Of a DNA stretch of 52,108 nucleotides, positions 41,243-50,297 are shown piece after piece (the stretch's first letter is position 1; each line of letters opens with the position of its first letter). The notes under the pieces were generated by a model. That model saw only the letters and a list, made by a program, of their open reading frames with translations. It had not been told where the DNA came from and made no database searches. A program made the position numbers and the translations under genes. The DNA comes from Bacillota bacterium (GTDB lineage Bacteria > Bacillota > Proteinivoracia > UBA4975), in contig JAAYIH010000008.1 in assembly GCA_012523545.1 (NCBI GenBank), positions 1 through 52,108 of the forward strand. The letters are read 5' to 3'.

Positions 41243-41308
41243 TGTTGTTTTCTAAAGCTGTGCCCGCTGGAAGTCGTGGAAACGGGTGCCCTGGTCAATC
41301 AGAGCATA

Positions 41309-42220
41309 CTAACCCTTCTCATTGGCTATTCCCGCCGGCACATGGCCGGTGGGCACGTACCTGGAAGCCGGCAGGCAGTAGGTCTGCTGGTCGTCAAAGA
41401 AGATGTGGGGACGGAACTTTTCCAGAATCGGCTCCTTGTTCAGCCCGCCCAGGAAAAAGGCTTCATCCACCGTCACGCCCCAATGGCGCAGGGTCTTGAT
41501 GGCCCGCTTATGGGAAGGCGCCTGGCGGGCGGTGACCAGAGCTGTGCGTATGGGACGCATGTTCCTGGCCCGGTAAGCAGTTTGCAGGCGGTTGAGGGCT
41601 TCGAGAAATCCCTTAAAGGGCCCCGGGGAAAGGGGGATTTCCTGCTTCTCCACCTCGTGGCGGGTAAAGTCTTCCAGGCCCTTGCTTTTGAACACCCTTT
41701 CGGCCTCGTCGCTGAAGAGCACGGCGTCGCCGTCAAAGGCAATCCGGATTTCATCGGTATCGTCGTCGGGATACTCGGGCCCGGTGAGCAACGTGGCGCT
41801 GGCGTACCCGTGTTGCAGCGCCAGGCTGACGTCCTCGGGATTGGCGGACAGAAAGAGGTCGGCTTTAAAGGCGGAAAGGTAGGTATAGGGAGAACGGCCG
41901 CAGGTAAAAGCCGCCCGCGTAATATTGATTTTATGGTGTTCGATGGAGTTAAAGACCCGCAAGCCGGTGTTGGCGTCGTTTTTGGAGACCAGGATGACCT
42001 CCACCGCTCCCTGGCCTGTCTCGGGGTCTTTCAGGGCCAGCAAGCGCCTAATAAGGGGAAAGGCCGTCCCCGGCGCCAGCGGGATGTCCTCGTGGGCAAT
42101 CTGGTACTCGGCGTAGCGCTCCAGGCCCTCCTCCTCAAAAACGCGGTTGCTCTCCTCCAGGTCAAACAGGGCCCGGGAAGATATGGCAATGACCAGTTTG
42201 TCTGCCAGTGCTTGTGGCAA
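41309..42220 (-). CDS. cytosolic 5'-nucleotidase (NT5C1 family)
   Basis: A protein of 303 residues similar to the 5'-nucleotidase family of PF06189. Seen are KLVIAISSRALFDLEESNRVF near the N terminus (shown in part), EVILVSKNDANTGLRVFNSIEHH, RIAFDGDAVLFSDEAE with metal Asp residues, TALVTARQAPSHKRAIKTLR and the late FFDDQQTYC. It removes phosphate from nucleoside monophosphates and could feed the nucleoside phosphorylases encoded near 15 kb. The TTG at 42220 is the start, with GGGGGTGG seven bases upstream. The longer frame upstream lies under the MATE 2 gene and is not used. Confidence 0.85.
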   Translation of the reverse strand: MPQALADKLVIAISSRALFDLEESNRVFEEEGLERYAEYQIAHEDIPLAPGTAFPLIRRLLALKDPETGQGAVEVILVSKNDANTGLRVFNSIEHHKINITRAAFTCGRSPYTYLSAFKADLFLSANPEDVSLALQHGYASATLLTGPEYPDDDTDEIRIAFDGDAVLFSDEAERVFKSKGLEDFTRHEVEKQEIPLSPGPFKGFLEALNRLQTAYRARNMRPIRTALVTARQAPSHKRAIKTLRHWGVTVDEAFFLGGLNKEPILEKFRPHIFFDDQQTYCLPASRYVPTGHVPAGIANEKG

Positions 42221-42236
42221 TATACCACCCCCTCGC

Positions 42237-42260
42237 CTAGATATTAGCACAATTCCCGGA
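42237..42260 (-). promoter_or_regulatory. promoter block of the 5'-nucleotidase gene
   Basis: On the minus strand TCCGGGAATTGTGCTAATAT is followed by CTAGG, similar to the CCGGATTTTGTGCTAAAAT-AGG block of the MATE genes. It lies about 20 bases before the TTG start. Confidence 0.4.
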
Positions 42261-42288
42261 CAATGTGAGCACTGATATTCAGAAACAG

Positions 42289-42328
42289 AATAGCCTCCCG
42301 GTTGTGCCGGAAAGGGCACTGGAGGCTT
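42289..42328 (-). terminator. terminator of MATE 2
   Basis: On the minus strand AGCCTCC and GGAGGCT form the base of a hairpin, with an inner GTGCC/GGCAC stem. ATTCTGTTTCTG follows. It starts about nine bases after the MATE 2 stop. Confidence 0.6.
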
Positions 42329-42336
42329 CCTGTCCA

Positions 42337-43728
42337 TTAAGTTACAGACCCTTCGCGCAGGTAATCCTCCTGGTCGTCCACCACCCGCTGCTTCCAGCGG
42401 CCGCCCAGGAAGAGGACCAGACCGAAGATGCCGATGAGCAGGTTGCTGAGGACCATGGCATACCACACCGATTTCTCGGCCAGGGAGGTGAAGTGCTTGA
42501 AGAGGAGCACCATGGGGATTCTCAGCACCCACAGCCGGCCGGAGGTCATCATCATGGCCATGACGGTATGGCCGGAGCCCTGAAAACAACCGACGAAGGA
42601 CTCAAATACCCCCATCAGGGGAATGGCCAGAGAAATCAGGCGCAGGAAGTAAGTACCCTGCTCCAGCACCACGGGTTCCTGCGAGAATATCCCAATAATG
42701 CGCGGCGCGATTATGCATATGATAACCCCGCCTATGGCCAGCATGGATACCGAGAGCCGGATGCTTTCCCATACAGCCCGGGCTGCCCGGTCAGGCTGGT
42801 CGGCTCCCAGGTTCTGGCCCACCACCGTGGCCAGGGCAGCGCCAATCCCCATGGCGGGCATGAGGATAAGGGAGTTAATGGTATTGCCGATGCCAAAGGC
42901 AGTCACTGTAAATTCGCCAAAGCTGAGGACAAAGGCGCTGAGGATCATGAAACCGATACCTTCAACTGACTGGCCCAAACCGGCGGGGAGACCGATTTTA
43001 ACGATATCCCGCAATATCCTGCCGTTGAAAAGCAAATCCCTTAGCCGGGGCGACAGGCCGTCCTGCTTAAAAAAGAGCAGGTACATGCCGGCGACGGCGC
43101 TGAGGGCCCGGGCCAGGACGGTGGCCCAGGCAGCCCCGGCAATGCCCATGCCAAAGGTGAACATGAACAGCGGGTCCAGGAAAACATTCAACACCACTGA
43201 TACCCCGGACAGGATCATGGGCGTCAACGTATCCCCCTGGCCCTGTTTGATGGACTGAAAGGCAAAAAAGACGAACATGGTGGGCATGCCCAGGAAAATA
43301 GCCCGCAGGTATTCCCAGCCAAGGGTGTGAATCAGCCCCTCGGCGCCCAGCAGTGACATGAGGGGCCTGCCAATAAGCAATCCTGCCAGGCCCAGGAAAA
43401 TGGAAAACACAAAGGAAAAACTGACCAGTTGCCCGGCCACCCGGGTGGCTTCCCTTTCCTTGTTCAACCCGATGAACTGCGAGATCATACTGGTCCCGGC
43501 GATATTGATGCCAATGCCAAAAGCCATGGTCACAAAAATCATGGGCCAGACAAAGTTTATGGCGGCGACGGAAACGTCACCGTCGGCCAGGCGGCTCACC
43601 CAGTAGGTATCCACCACCTGGTAAATGGTCTGTATGGCGTTGGCCAGAACAACCGGCAAAGCCAGGGAAATCAGGACCTTGCGGATATTGCCCCGGAGTA
43701 TTTTTTCGCGTTTGCTCATGCTCTCCAT
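42337..43728 (-). CDS. MATE family efflux transporter (copy 2)
   Basis: A protein of 463 residues with the same twelve-helix layout as its paralogues: ISLALPVVLANAIQTIYQVV, NIAGTSMISQFIGLNKE, IKQGQGDTLTPMI and AALATVVGQNLGADQ. The start at 43728 gives a length equal to the neighbours; a start nine bases later is also possible. It is the most diverged of the three copies and lacks the conserved promoter block. It may be transcribed from MATE 3, 103 bases upstream, past a weak hairpin. Confidence 0.9.
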   Translation of the reverse strand: MESMSKREKILRGNIRKVLISLALPVVLANAIQTIYQVVDTYWVSRLADGDVSVAAINFVWPMIFVTMAFGIGINIAGTSMISQFIGLNKEREATRVAGQLVSFSFVFSIFLGLAGLLIGRPLMSLLGAEGLIHTLGWEYLRAIFLGMPTMFVFFAFQSIKQGQGDTLTPMILSGVSVVLNVFLDPLFMFTFGMGIAGAAWATVLARALSAVAGMYLLFFKQDGLSPRLRDLLFNGRILRDIVKIGLPAGLGQSVEGIGFMILSAFVLSFGEFTVTAFGIGNTINSLILMPAMGIGAALATVVGQNLGADQPDRAARAVWESIRLSVSMLAIGGVIICIIAPRIIGIFSQEPVVLEQGTYFLRLISLAIPLMGVFESFVGCFQGSGHTVMAMMMTSGRLWVLRIPMVLLFKHFTSLAEKSVWYAMVLSNLLIGIFGLVLFLGGRWKQRVVDDQEDYLREGSVT

Positions 43729-43805
43729 AACATTATGCCCCCTCGTACAGTGCAGTAATTTTGCCGCGTCAGCTGGTAAAATCGTTTCTGCCGCTGATGT
43801 AATTC

Positions 43806-43833
43806 TATGAAAAGAAGGGCTGCAATAGCCCTC
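43806..43833 (-). terminator. weak terminator after MATE 3
   Basis: On the minus strand AGGGCT and AGCCCT pair around five bases and are followed by TCTTTTC. The stem is short, so read-through into MATE 2 is possible. Confidence 0.5.
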
Positions 43834-45220
43834 ATGCGATATCCAGTTCCCCCAGGTAATCCTCCTTTTCATCCACAATGGGCTTCTTCCAGCGGCCCAT
43901 GGCAAAGAGGATGAGGCCGGCGACGCAGGTCAGGAAGTTGCTGCCCACCATGGAAAACCATACCGATTTCTCGGCCAGGGGAGTAAAGTGTTTGAGGAGC
44001 AGAATCAGGGGAATCCGTATGGCCCACAGTCGTCCCGTGGTAATGAACATGGCCATTACGGTGTGCCCCGCCCCCTGGAAGCAGCCGACTATGGACTGGA
44101 AAATTCCCATCAGGGGAATGGACAGGGTAATGAGGCGCAGGTAGAATACACCTTGTTCCAAAACGACGGGATTGTCGGAAAAAACCCCCACAATGGACGG
44201 CGCTGCAAAAGCCATGGCAATGCCGCCCACCGACATCATGGTCACCGAAAGCAGTATGCTCTCCTTCACCGCCCTGGCCGCCCGGTCCACCTGCCCCGCG
44301 CCCAGGTTTTGCCCCACCACTGCCGCCAAAGCGGAGCCAAAGCCCATGGCGGGCATGAGGATCATGGAGTTGATCTGGTTGCCGATACCAAAGGCGGCAA
44401 TGGTGTGCTCCCCAAAGCTGAGGACAAAGACGTTCATGATCATGAAGCCCAGGCCGGTGACAGACTGGCCAAAGCCCGCCGGCAAACCCACCTTGACTAT
44501 CTTGGCCATCAATTTCCGGATAAAGCGCAGGTCACTGACGCTGAGGCGCAGGCCGTTGTCGGTAAAGAAGAGCAGCCACATCCCGGCCACTGTGCTCAAA
44601 GCCCTGGCCGTCACCGTAGCCCAGGCGGCCCCGGCCACCCCCATACCGAACGTAAACATGAACAGGGGATCCAGGACGATGTTTAGCAACACCGAGGCGC
44701 CCGCCAGAACCATGGGCGTCAGGGTATCGCCCTGCCCTTGCTTAATGGATTGAAAGGCAAAGAACACAAACATCGTCGGCCCGCCCAAAAAGATGATACT
44801 GAGATAAGTCCAGCCGTACTCCAGGATGCTGCCCTCAGCCCCCAGCAAAACCAGCAATTGGCGCCCGAAGAGGAGCCCCAGCACGGCCAGCGCAACTGAA
44901 AAGAGCAGGGAAAAGCTGACCAGCTGCCCTGCAGTCTTTTTGGCCTCCCGCAACTTGCCCAGGCCAATAAACTGAGAGATGAGACTGGTCCCCGCAATGT
45001 TCATGCCAATGCCGAAGGCCATGGCGGTGTTGATCACCGGCCCGACAAAGTTTATCGCCCCGATGGCAGCGTCGCCATCGGCCAGGCGGCTGACCCAGTA
45101 CATGTCTGCCACGCCGTAGAGCGTTTGAATGGCGTTGGCCAAAATAACCGGTAACGACAAGGCCAATAAGGCTTTGCGAATATCTCCGTGCAAAATAGTG
45201 TCCCGACTGGTTGTCCTCAT
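43832..45220 (-). CDS. MATE family efflux transporter (copy 3)
   Basis: A protein of 462 residues, the closest relative of copy 1. They share long identical stretches such as AALAAVVGQNLGAGQ and the same C-terminal layout (EKEDYLG followed by Glu/Asp-Leu-Asp/Glu). It has twelve transmembrane segments and MATE signatures. GGAGGGCAGCAG precedes the ATG. The upstream promoter-like block matches that of copy 1, which suggests that gene and control region were duplicated together. Confidence 0.92.
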   Translation of the reverse strand: MRTTSRDTILHGDIRKALLALSLPVILANAIQTLYGVADMYWVSRLADGDAAIGAINFVGPVINTAMAFGIGMNIAGTSLISQFIGLGKLREAKKTAGQLVSFSLLFSVALAVLGLLFGRQLLVLLGAEGSILEYGWTYLSIIFLGGPTMFVFFAFQSIKQGQGDTLTPMVLAGASVLLNIVLDPLFMFTFGMGVAGAAWATVTARALSTVAGMWLLFFTDNGLRLSVSDLRFIRKLMAKIVKVGLPAGFGQSVTGLGFMIMNVFVLSFGEHTIAAFGIGNQINSMILMPAMGFGSALAAVVGQNLGAGQVDRAARAVKESILLSVTMMSVGGIAMAFAAPSIVGVFSDNPVVLEQGVFYLRLITLSIPLMGIFQSIVGCFQGAGHTVMAMFITTGRLWAIRIPLILLLKHFTPLAEKSVWFSMVGSNFLTCVAGLILFAMGRWKKPIVDEKEDYLGELDIA

Positions 45221-45243
45221 CTGCTGCCCTCCCGATAATACGC

Positions 45244-45280
45244 TCCTATTTTAGCACAAAATCCGGGAGAAAGTTCGGCA
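45244..45280 (-). promoter_or_regulatory. conserved promoter block of MATE 3
   Basis: On the minus strand CGAAC, CCCGGATTTTGTG and the extended -10-like TGCTAAAATAGGA appear in the same order and spacing (within one base) as before MATE 1. Confidence 0.5.
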
Positions 45281-45313
45281 TGCGAAAAAAAATAAACAAA
45301 ACCCTGCCGTCCC

Positions 45314-45940
45314 TTATTCAAAATGGCGCACGTAGAAAATGGCCAGCTGGGTTCTGTCCCGCAGCCCCAACTTTTCCAGAAGCGCGGTGACGTAATTGCG
45401 CACCGTGCCCTCGCTGAGGAAAAGCTTCTCGGCTATTTCCCGGTTGGACAGGCCCTGCCCCACCAGGGACAAGACCTCCATCTCCCGCTCCGTCAGGGCA
45501 TACCGGGCGCACTGGGTTTTTCCGCCGTCGCGCAGCATTGCCGACAGGCTGGAGGCCACGTCCCGCTCCAGGACGATATTCCCCTTGTCCACAGCCCGCA
45601 GGCTTTCGACGATGCTGTCGGCGGGCTGGCTCTTAAGAATATAGCCCTCGGCCCCGTTTTTCAGGGCCTCTTTTATGTACTCTTCATCCCGAAAGGTGGT
45701 GAGGATTACCACCCGCACCTGGGGATAGAGAGCCTTGATTTTCCTGGTGCCCACCACCCCGTCCATCACCGGCATGCGGATGTCCATCAGCACCAGGTCG
45801 GGCAACTCCTTCCGGCACAGCTCCAGGGCTTCCTCGCCGTTGGCGGCGAGGCCCACAACCTGGAAATCCTCTTCCATTTCCAGAATCATTTTCAGGCTGT
45901 CCCGGATCAGGGCATCGTCATCGACGATCAGCACGCGCAA
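45314..45940 (-). CDS. NarL/LuxR-type response regulator (LnrK-like)
   Basis: A protein of 208 residues. The receiver domain has VDDDALIRD and the phospho-acceptor Asp in VLMDIRMPVMDG. A LuxR-type helix-turn-helix follows (LTEREMEVLSLVGQGLSNRE, shown in part). The TTG start at 45940 has GGGGAG upstream and overlaps the sensor kinase gene by 23 bases. It is the last gene of a five-gene operon with an ABC-2 transporter, as in the B. subtilis linearmycin-resistance system lnrJKLMN. It probably controls the transporter operon through a dyad near 50.36 kb. Confidence 0.93.
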   Translation of the reverse strand: MRVLIVDDDALIRDSLKMILEMEEDFQVVGLAANGEEALELCRKELPDLVLMDIRMPVMDGVVGTRKIKALYPQVRVVILTTFRDEEYIKEALKNGAEGYILKSQPADSIVESLRAVDKGNIVLERDVASSLSAMLRDGGKTQCARYALTEREMEVLSLVGQGLSNREIAEKLFLSEGTVRNYVTALLEKLGLRDRTQLAIFYVRHFE

Positions 45941-47018
45941 AGAGCTCTCCCCCTCCCTCTTCCCGGGGCAAAACCGCGACGATCATGAAACCGTCGTCGG
46001 CGCTGAAGGAAACGGTTCCGCCGGCATTGCGCACCCGTTCCCGCATGCCGCTCAGCCCCATGCCTTCCTTAATCTTTTCACAGCCCGCCCCGTTGTCTTT
46101 TATGGACAGGCGCACGATGCGCTGCCGCACCTCCAGCTCGACGGCGACCCGGGTGGCCCCGGAGTGCCGGGCGACATTGGTCAGCGCCTCCTTGAGGATG
46201 GCGGAAATCAGCTCGGCCTGGCTGGGGGACAGCTGGGACAGGTCGCCCAGATGGCGGAAGTCTACGGGGCAGAAGTGAAAATTCCCGATGATTCGCTGAA
46301 AATAGTCCAGCCCCGGCTGCTCTAGGGGCCGGATGTTGTGCACCGTGTCCCGGAGCAGGTTGAGGGCGCCGGACAGGCCGCGCACAGAGGCCTGCAGCAG
46401 TTGCCTGGCCCGGGCCTCGTCCCGGTCCAGGGTCTTGACGGCAGCCTGAAGCTGCAACAGGATTCCCGCCAGGCTGTGGCCCAGGGAATCGTGGATTTCC
46501 CGGGCGATGCGATTGCGCTCCCTGATCTCGGCCAGGTACGCGGCTTCCCTCGCGGCGTTCATGAGTTTGACCTTGGCCTCCTCCAGGGAGTAGCGGTTGC
46601 GCCGCTCCTGGTCATAAACTGCGCGGAAAGAAAGCTCTTTTTGATCCAGGGTGCGGCGCAGGTACCCGCAGAGGGCGGTGAGACCCACCAGGCTAAGGAA
46701 AAAACTCACTTCCGCCCCTGCGTAAAAATACAGCGCAGCCGGCGGCAACAAGAGGAGGGGCCAGTACAGCCCTGCGGCCGCCAGGTCAAAGGCCAGCACT
46801 GCGGCAAGCAGCAAAAACACAGGATCGGTCATTGCCAGGGCAATAATGAGGACGTATTCCGCCGCCATCAACAGCGGGCGGGGAAAATACTTCTCCCGGA
46901 TTATCCAGATTGCCGCCAGCACCAAAAGGCCCAGAATCCCCAGGGGGGATACCGAGTCCCCCTGAACCTGGAGAATCAGGACCAGCAATACTGCGCTCAC
47001 TTTAAACAGGTACGACAT
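45918..47018 (-). CDS. DesK/NarX-type sensor histidine kinase (LnrJ-like)
   Basis: A protein of 366 residues with five or six transmembrane segments (about 1-140) and almost no outside domain. A HisKA_3 dimerisation domain follows, with the phospho-acceptor in REIHDSLGHSLAG. The HATPase domain has LTNVARHSGATRV, IKDNGAGCEKIKEGMGLSGM and a C-terminal beta hairpin. A short-loop sensor of this type usually detects membrane-acting agents or signals through its transporter. The start at 47018 has GGGGGCGG upstream. It is coupled to the response regulator gene. Confidence 0.92.
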   Translation of the reverse strand: MSYLFKVSAVLLVLILQVQGDSVSPLGILGLLVLAAIWIIREKYFPRPLLMAAEYVLIIALAMTDPVFLLLAAVLAFDLAAAGLYWPLLLLPPAALYFYAGAEVSFFLSLVGLTALCGYLRRTLDQKELSFRAVYDQERRNRYSLEEAKVKLMNAAREAAYLAEIRERNRIAREIHDSLGHSLAGILLQLQAAVKTLDRDEARARQLLQASVRGLSGALNLLRDTVHNIRPLEQPGLDYFQRIIGNFHFCPVDFRHLGDLSQLSPSQAELISAILKEALTNVARHSGATRVAVELEVRQRIVRLSIKDNGAGCEKIKEGMGLSGMRERVRNAGGTVSFSADDGFMIVAVLPREEGGGELFARADRR

Positions 47019-47073
47019 GGTTCCGCCCCCAGTCGCCTCCATTATACTGCCCGGGGCCTGGACTTGCCAAGAA

Positions 47074-48177
47074 TTATTTGGCTATTTCCACTCTGCGCCA
47101 TGTGCCCAGGAGGAAGAAGACCACAATGTAGCCCAGGATGATGGCCAGCTCCATGCCGGCATCGGCCAGGGAGTTGCCCATCATCACCTTGTCAGCTGCC
47201 TCCACCACCCAGGTGGCGGGCAAGAACTTGCCGATGGTCTGCAATATCTCAGGCATGATGGCCCGGGGCCAGAAGAGACCGCTGAGCATGCTCATGGGCG
47301 TTATAAACAGGGTAGATATGGTTCCGGCTTGCTGGGTGGTCCGGGCCAGGGAAGCCAGCGCCATCCCCATGGCTACGCAGAGCAGGGCAAAAACCGCCAT
47401 CACCAGGTAGAGATTTATCACCGAAGCGCCCAGATCCATGCCAAAGATAAAGCGCACCACAGCAAAGGTCATGGCTACCTGGACAAGCAAGATCAGCAGA
47501 AAGCAGAGGATACTTTGGATCATGTAGCTTTTCAGGCGCAGGGGCGAAGCCATGACGCGATAAAAAGTCCGGTTTTCCCTGTCCTTTATTAAGTTGATGG
47601 AGGTAAAGGACGAAAGCAGCAGCATGTTCATGGCCAGCATCCCCATCCCGCTCATTGTGCTGTCCACCCTGGATTCAGCCTGATAGGGCTTGACGGCCAG
47701 CGCAAAGCTGCCTGCCTCGTAAGCGGACAGCCCCCGGTAAAAATCGCTCTCTTCCCGGGATACGCCGGCAATGCCCCTGACGGCGCCCAGAAATCCCTCC
47801 ACCTGCAACTTAACCCTGCTGGCCAGGTTGGCTTCCTGGATGCTGTATCCCCGGAGGCGGGGCTCCCCGCCGGCAATAATTTCCTGAGTAAAACCGGGAT
47901 CTATGACCAGGATGCAGTCGGCCTTGCCGCCGGCCAAAGCGCTCTTAATCTCCTCTTCCTCCAGCATCACCACCGGCGAAGTGCGAGCCAGGGAATCAGC
48001 AAGCATTGGGGTCAGCGGAGTGTTGTCCAGATCCACCAACCCCACGGTAATTTCGGCAGAGCCCAAATTGCCCAGGCCAAATATCATCCCGATGAACAGG
48101 GGCGGAGCGACGAGGACCATCAGCAGATTGACTTTGTTGCGCATTAAACGCATCAGTGTATAGCGGAATACCGTCAT
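47074..48177 (-). CDS. ABC-2 type transporter permease (LnrN-like)
   Basis: A protein of 367 residues. There is one N-terminal transmembrane helix, a large outside domain (about 40-180) and five helices in the C-terminal half, the typical ABC-2 permease layout. MNMLLLSSFTSINLIKDRENRTFYRVMASP marks the core (shown in part). It overlaps the previous permease gene by four bases and is the second of two permeases. With the ATPase, this gives a three-component exporter like LnrLMN. Confidence 0.9.
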   Translation of the reverse strand: MTVFRYTLMRLMRNKVNLLMVLVAPPLFIGMIFGLGNLGSAEITVGLVDLDNTPLTPMLADSLARTSPVVMLEEEEIKSALAGGKADCILVIDPGFTQEIIAGGEPRLRGYSIQEANLASRVKLQVEGFLGAVRGIAGVSREESDFYRGLSAYEAGSFALAVKPYQAESRVDSTMSGMGMLAMNMLLLSSFTSINLIKDRENRTFYRVMASPLRLKSYMIQSILCFLLILLVQVAMTFAVVRFIFGMDLGASVINLYLVMAVFALLCVAMGMALASLARTTQQAGTISTLFITPMSMLSGLFWPRAIMPEILQTIGKFLPATWVVEAADKVMMGNSLADAGMELAIILGYIVVFFLLGTWRRVEIAK

Positions 48178-49319
48178 TGCACTGCTCTCCTCTCCACCAG
48201 CATGGCAACAGTAAAGGTGGCAATAATTATCACCACCATGCCGGCAAGCATCAGCACGGTCTGTCGGGAAGAGCCATGGTAAATGGTGTTAAACAGCGCC
48301 GTCTGGGCCAGGTAATTGGGCGACAGGTACTGCAGATGGGCCAGCGCTCCCGGCAGCGAAACTTTGATATACCCCCCGGCAATAAAGGTAAATACGACGA
48401 TGATGACGTTGAGAAAGCTGTGGGCGCGGGACTCTTCCCTGGCCGCCATGACGGCCATGGCGCCCAGGCCGGCAGACAGCACAGCCATGACGAAGACAAT
48501 GAGCAGGACCAAGGGCAGGTTATCCCCCCAGCTCACGCCATAGGCCAGGCGGGTAAAGGCAATGATAATCAGAGCCTGGGTAAAGACGGTAACAACATTG
48601 GCCGCTATCACGCCGATGTACTGCTCTGAGGGACTTATGGGCGATGCCTTGATGCGGCGGCCGATGGCCGCCAAATAGCTGCGCTTGAGGGTGTATGCTG
48701 AGTACAGCGATCCGTACATCATAATCATCACCAGCATGGTCACAGCGTAATAGCCCATGGCATTGGGCATCAAACCCCGGGCGGAGATGGGATGCTCCTG
48801 AATGCTGCCCACGGCAGGGGCATACCGGGGCTGGGAAACGCCCATTGCGACCATGGCCTGCACGGCGTTGCCCCCGCAGACAAAGCTCTCCAGTACCGTC
48901 TCCACCATGGTCACCTCCAGCGACCTGCCCGGATGGCCGATGACCTGTATTTCTGCCCTCTCGCCCGCCATGACCAGCCGGGAATAACTGGCATCCACAT
49001 GGATCAAGGCTGAGATCTCTCCGGTGCGCAGGAGCTCGTGCCCGGCAGCCAGGCTGTCCACCGCCCTGACGGCCAGCAGTTCTTGAACCTCCGGCCTGGC
49101 CAGGAAATCGTCGACCAGAGAACCTATGGGACCCCGGTCCTCATTTAAATAGCCGACTTTTGTAGCCCCAATGGTTTTGGGCTGAAACACAGGGTTCAGG
49201 GCCAACCCCAGAATGAGGATAAGAACTATGGGAAGTACCAGCATCTGCCCAATGCTGACGCCGACATCCCGGACATTTTGCAGGACAGAGTACTGAAATA
49301 CGGTGAATATGCGTCCCAC
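48174..49319 (-). CDS. ABC-2 type transporter permease (LnrM-like)
   Basis: A protein of 381 residues with the ABC-2 layout: an N-terminal helix (about 22-42), an outside domain to about 185 and five C-terminal helices. It includes the coupling segment KRSYLAAIGRRIKASPISP. It is homologous to the next gene, with which it should form a heterodimeric membrane part. It starts ten bases after the ATPase gene stop. Confidence 0.9.
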   Translation of the reverse strand: MGRIFTVFQYSVLQNVRDVGVSIGQMLVLPIVLILILGLALNPVFQPKTIGATKVGYLNEDRGPIGSLVDDFLARPEVQELLAVRAVDSLAAGHELLRTGEISALIHVDASYSRLVMAGERAEIQVIGHPGRSLEVTMVETVLESFVCGGNAVQAMVAMGVSQPRYAPAVGSIQEHPISARGLMPNAMGYYAVTMLVMIMMYGSLYSAYTLKRSYLAAIGRRIKASPISPSEQYIGVIAANVVTVFTQALIIIAFTRLAYGVSWGDNLPLVLLIVFVMAVLSAGLGAMAVMAAREESRAHSFLNVIIVVFTFIAGGYIKVSLPGALAHLQYLSPNYLAQTALFNTIYHGSSRQTVLMLAGMVVIIIATFTVAMLVERRAVQ

Positions 49320-49329
49320 TCTACCCCTC

Positions 49330-50262
49330 CTAATCGCGCAGGGTCTTGCCCGTCAAAGTCAGGAATACGCTTTCCAGCGTCGGGCGCTCGGCGCTTAAGC
49401 TCACCACTTCTGCTCCCGTTCCGGTTATGGCGTCGACAATCCTGCCGATGACGGGGCTGTTCCTGGCCACCTGCACCGTCAGGGTGTTATCCCTTAAAAC
49501 GCAGTCCTTAACCCCGACGATTTTCTTAACCTCTTCCACCAGGGTATAGTTGACGTTGGCCAGCTCGACCACTATGGTGTCCTCGGATGAAACCAGTTCC
49601 TTCAGCTCCTCCTTGCTCCCCTGGGCGATGATGCGCCCCTGATCCATGATGGCCACCCGGGTACACAGCTCTTCCACCTCTTCCATGTAGTGGGAAGTAT
49701 AGATAATGGTCGTCCCCTGTTTGTGTAACTCAGCGACGGAGGTCAAAATGTGGTTACGGGATTGGGGATCGATGCCCACTGTGGGTTCATCCATGATGAG
49801 CAGCCTGGGCCGGTGCACGACGGCGCAGGCGATGTTTAGCCTTCGCTTCATGCCGCCGGAAAACTTCCTGGGGAATTGCCTGCCCTTGTCCGCCAGGCCG
49901 GAAAACTCCAGGGCCCAATGCACATTTTCCCTGAGCCGTGATCCCCGCAGTCCGTACAGCTTGCCGAAGAAAGTGACGTTTTCCGCCGCCGTCAAATCCT
50001 CATAGATGGCCAGTTCCTGAGGGACAATGCCGATGTGCCTGCTTACCTCCTCCCGGTGGCCGTTGACTCTTTTGCCAAAAATGGTGATTTCTCCGCCGTC
50101 GACCTTGGTCAGGCCGATGAGCATGTTGATGGTGGTCGTCTTGCCGGCGCCGTTGGGGCCCAGGAGACCGAAGACCTCTCCCTCGGCAATCTCCAGGTTG
50201 ACATTGTCCACCGCCAGGGTGTCTCCATATCGCTTGACAAGATTGCGCATCTCCACGAGCAC
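49330..50262 (-). CDS. ABC transporter ATP-binding protein (LnrL-like)
   Basis: A protein of 310 residues: GPNGAGKTTT (Walker A), FSGGMKRRLNIA (signature), LLIMDEPTVGIDP (Walker B) and SHYMEEVE (H-loop). A C-terminal domain of about 80 residues, typical of DrrA/LnrL-type ATPases, follows. It powers the two permeases encoded next. The GTG start at 50262 (first codons of VEMRNLVKRYG type) has GGGAGGAGGGAG upstream. It is the first gene of the operon; a -10-like TAGAAT and a dyad lie before it. Confidence 0.93.
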   Translation of the reverse strand: MLVEMRNLVKRYGDTLAVDNVNLEIAEGEVFGLLGPNGAGKTTTINMLIGLTKVDGGEITIFGKRVNGHREEVSRHIGIVPQELAIYEDLTAAENVTFFGKLYGLRGSRLRENVHWALEFSGLADKGRQFPRKFSGGMKRRLNIACAVVHRPRLLIMDEPTVGIDPQSRNHILTSVAELHKQGTTIIYTSHYMEEVEELCTRVAIMDQGRIIAQGSKEELKELVSSEDTIVVELANVNYTLVEEVKKIVGVKDCVLRDNTLTVQVARNSPVIGRIVDAITGTGAEVVSLSAERPTLESVFLTLTGKTLRD

Positions 50263-50297
50263 AGTACTCCCTCCTCCCGAATCAGTCCTTTGCCCCT

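Noticed and set aside
41309-42589. N-terminal extension of the 5'-nucleotidase reading frame beyond 42220
   Set aside because: The extra 123 codons run under the end of MATE 2 in another frame and lack family similarity. A TTG with a good ribosome binding site explains the start.
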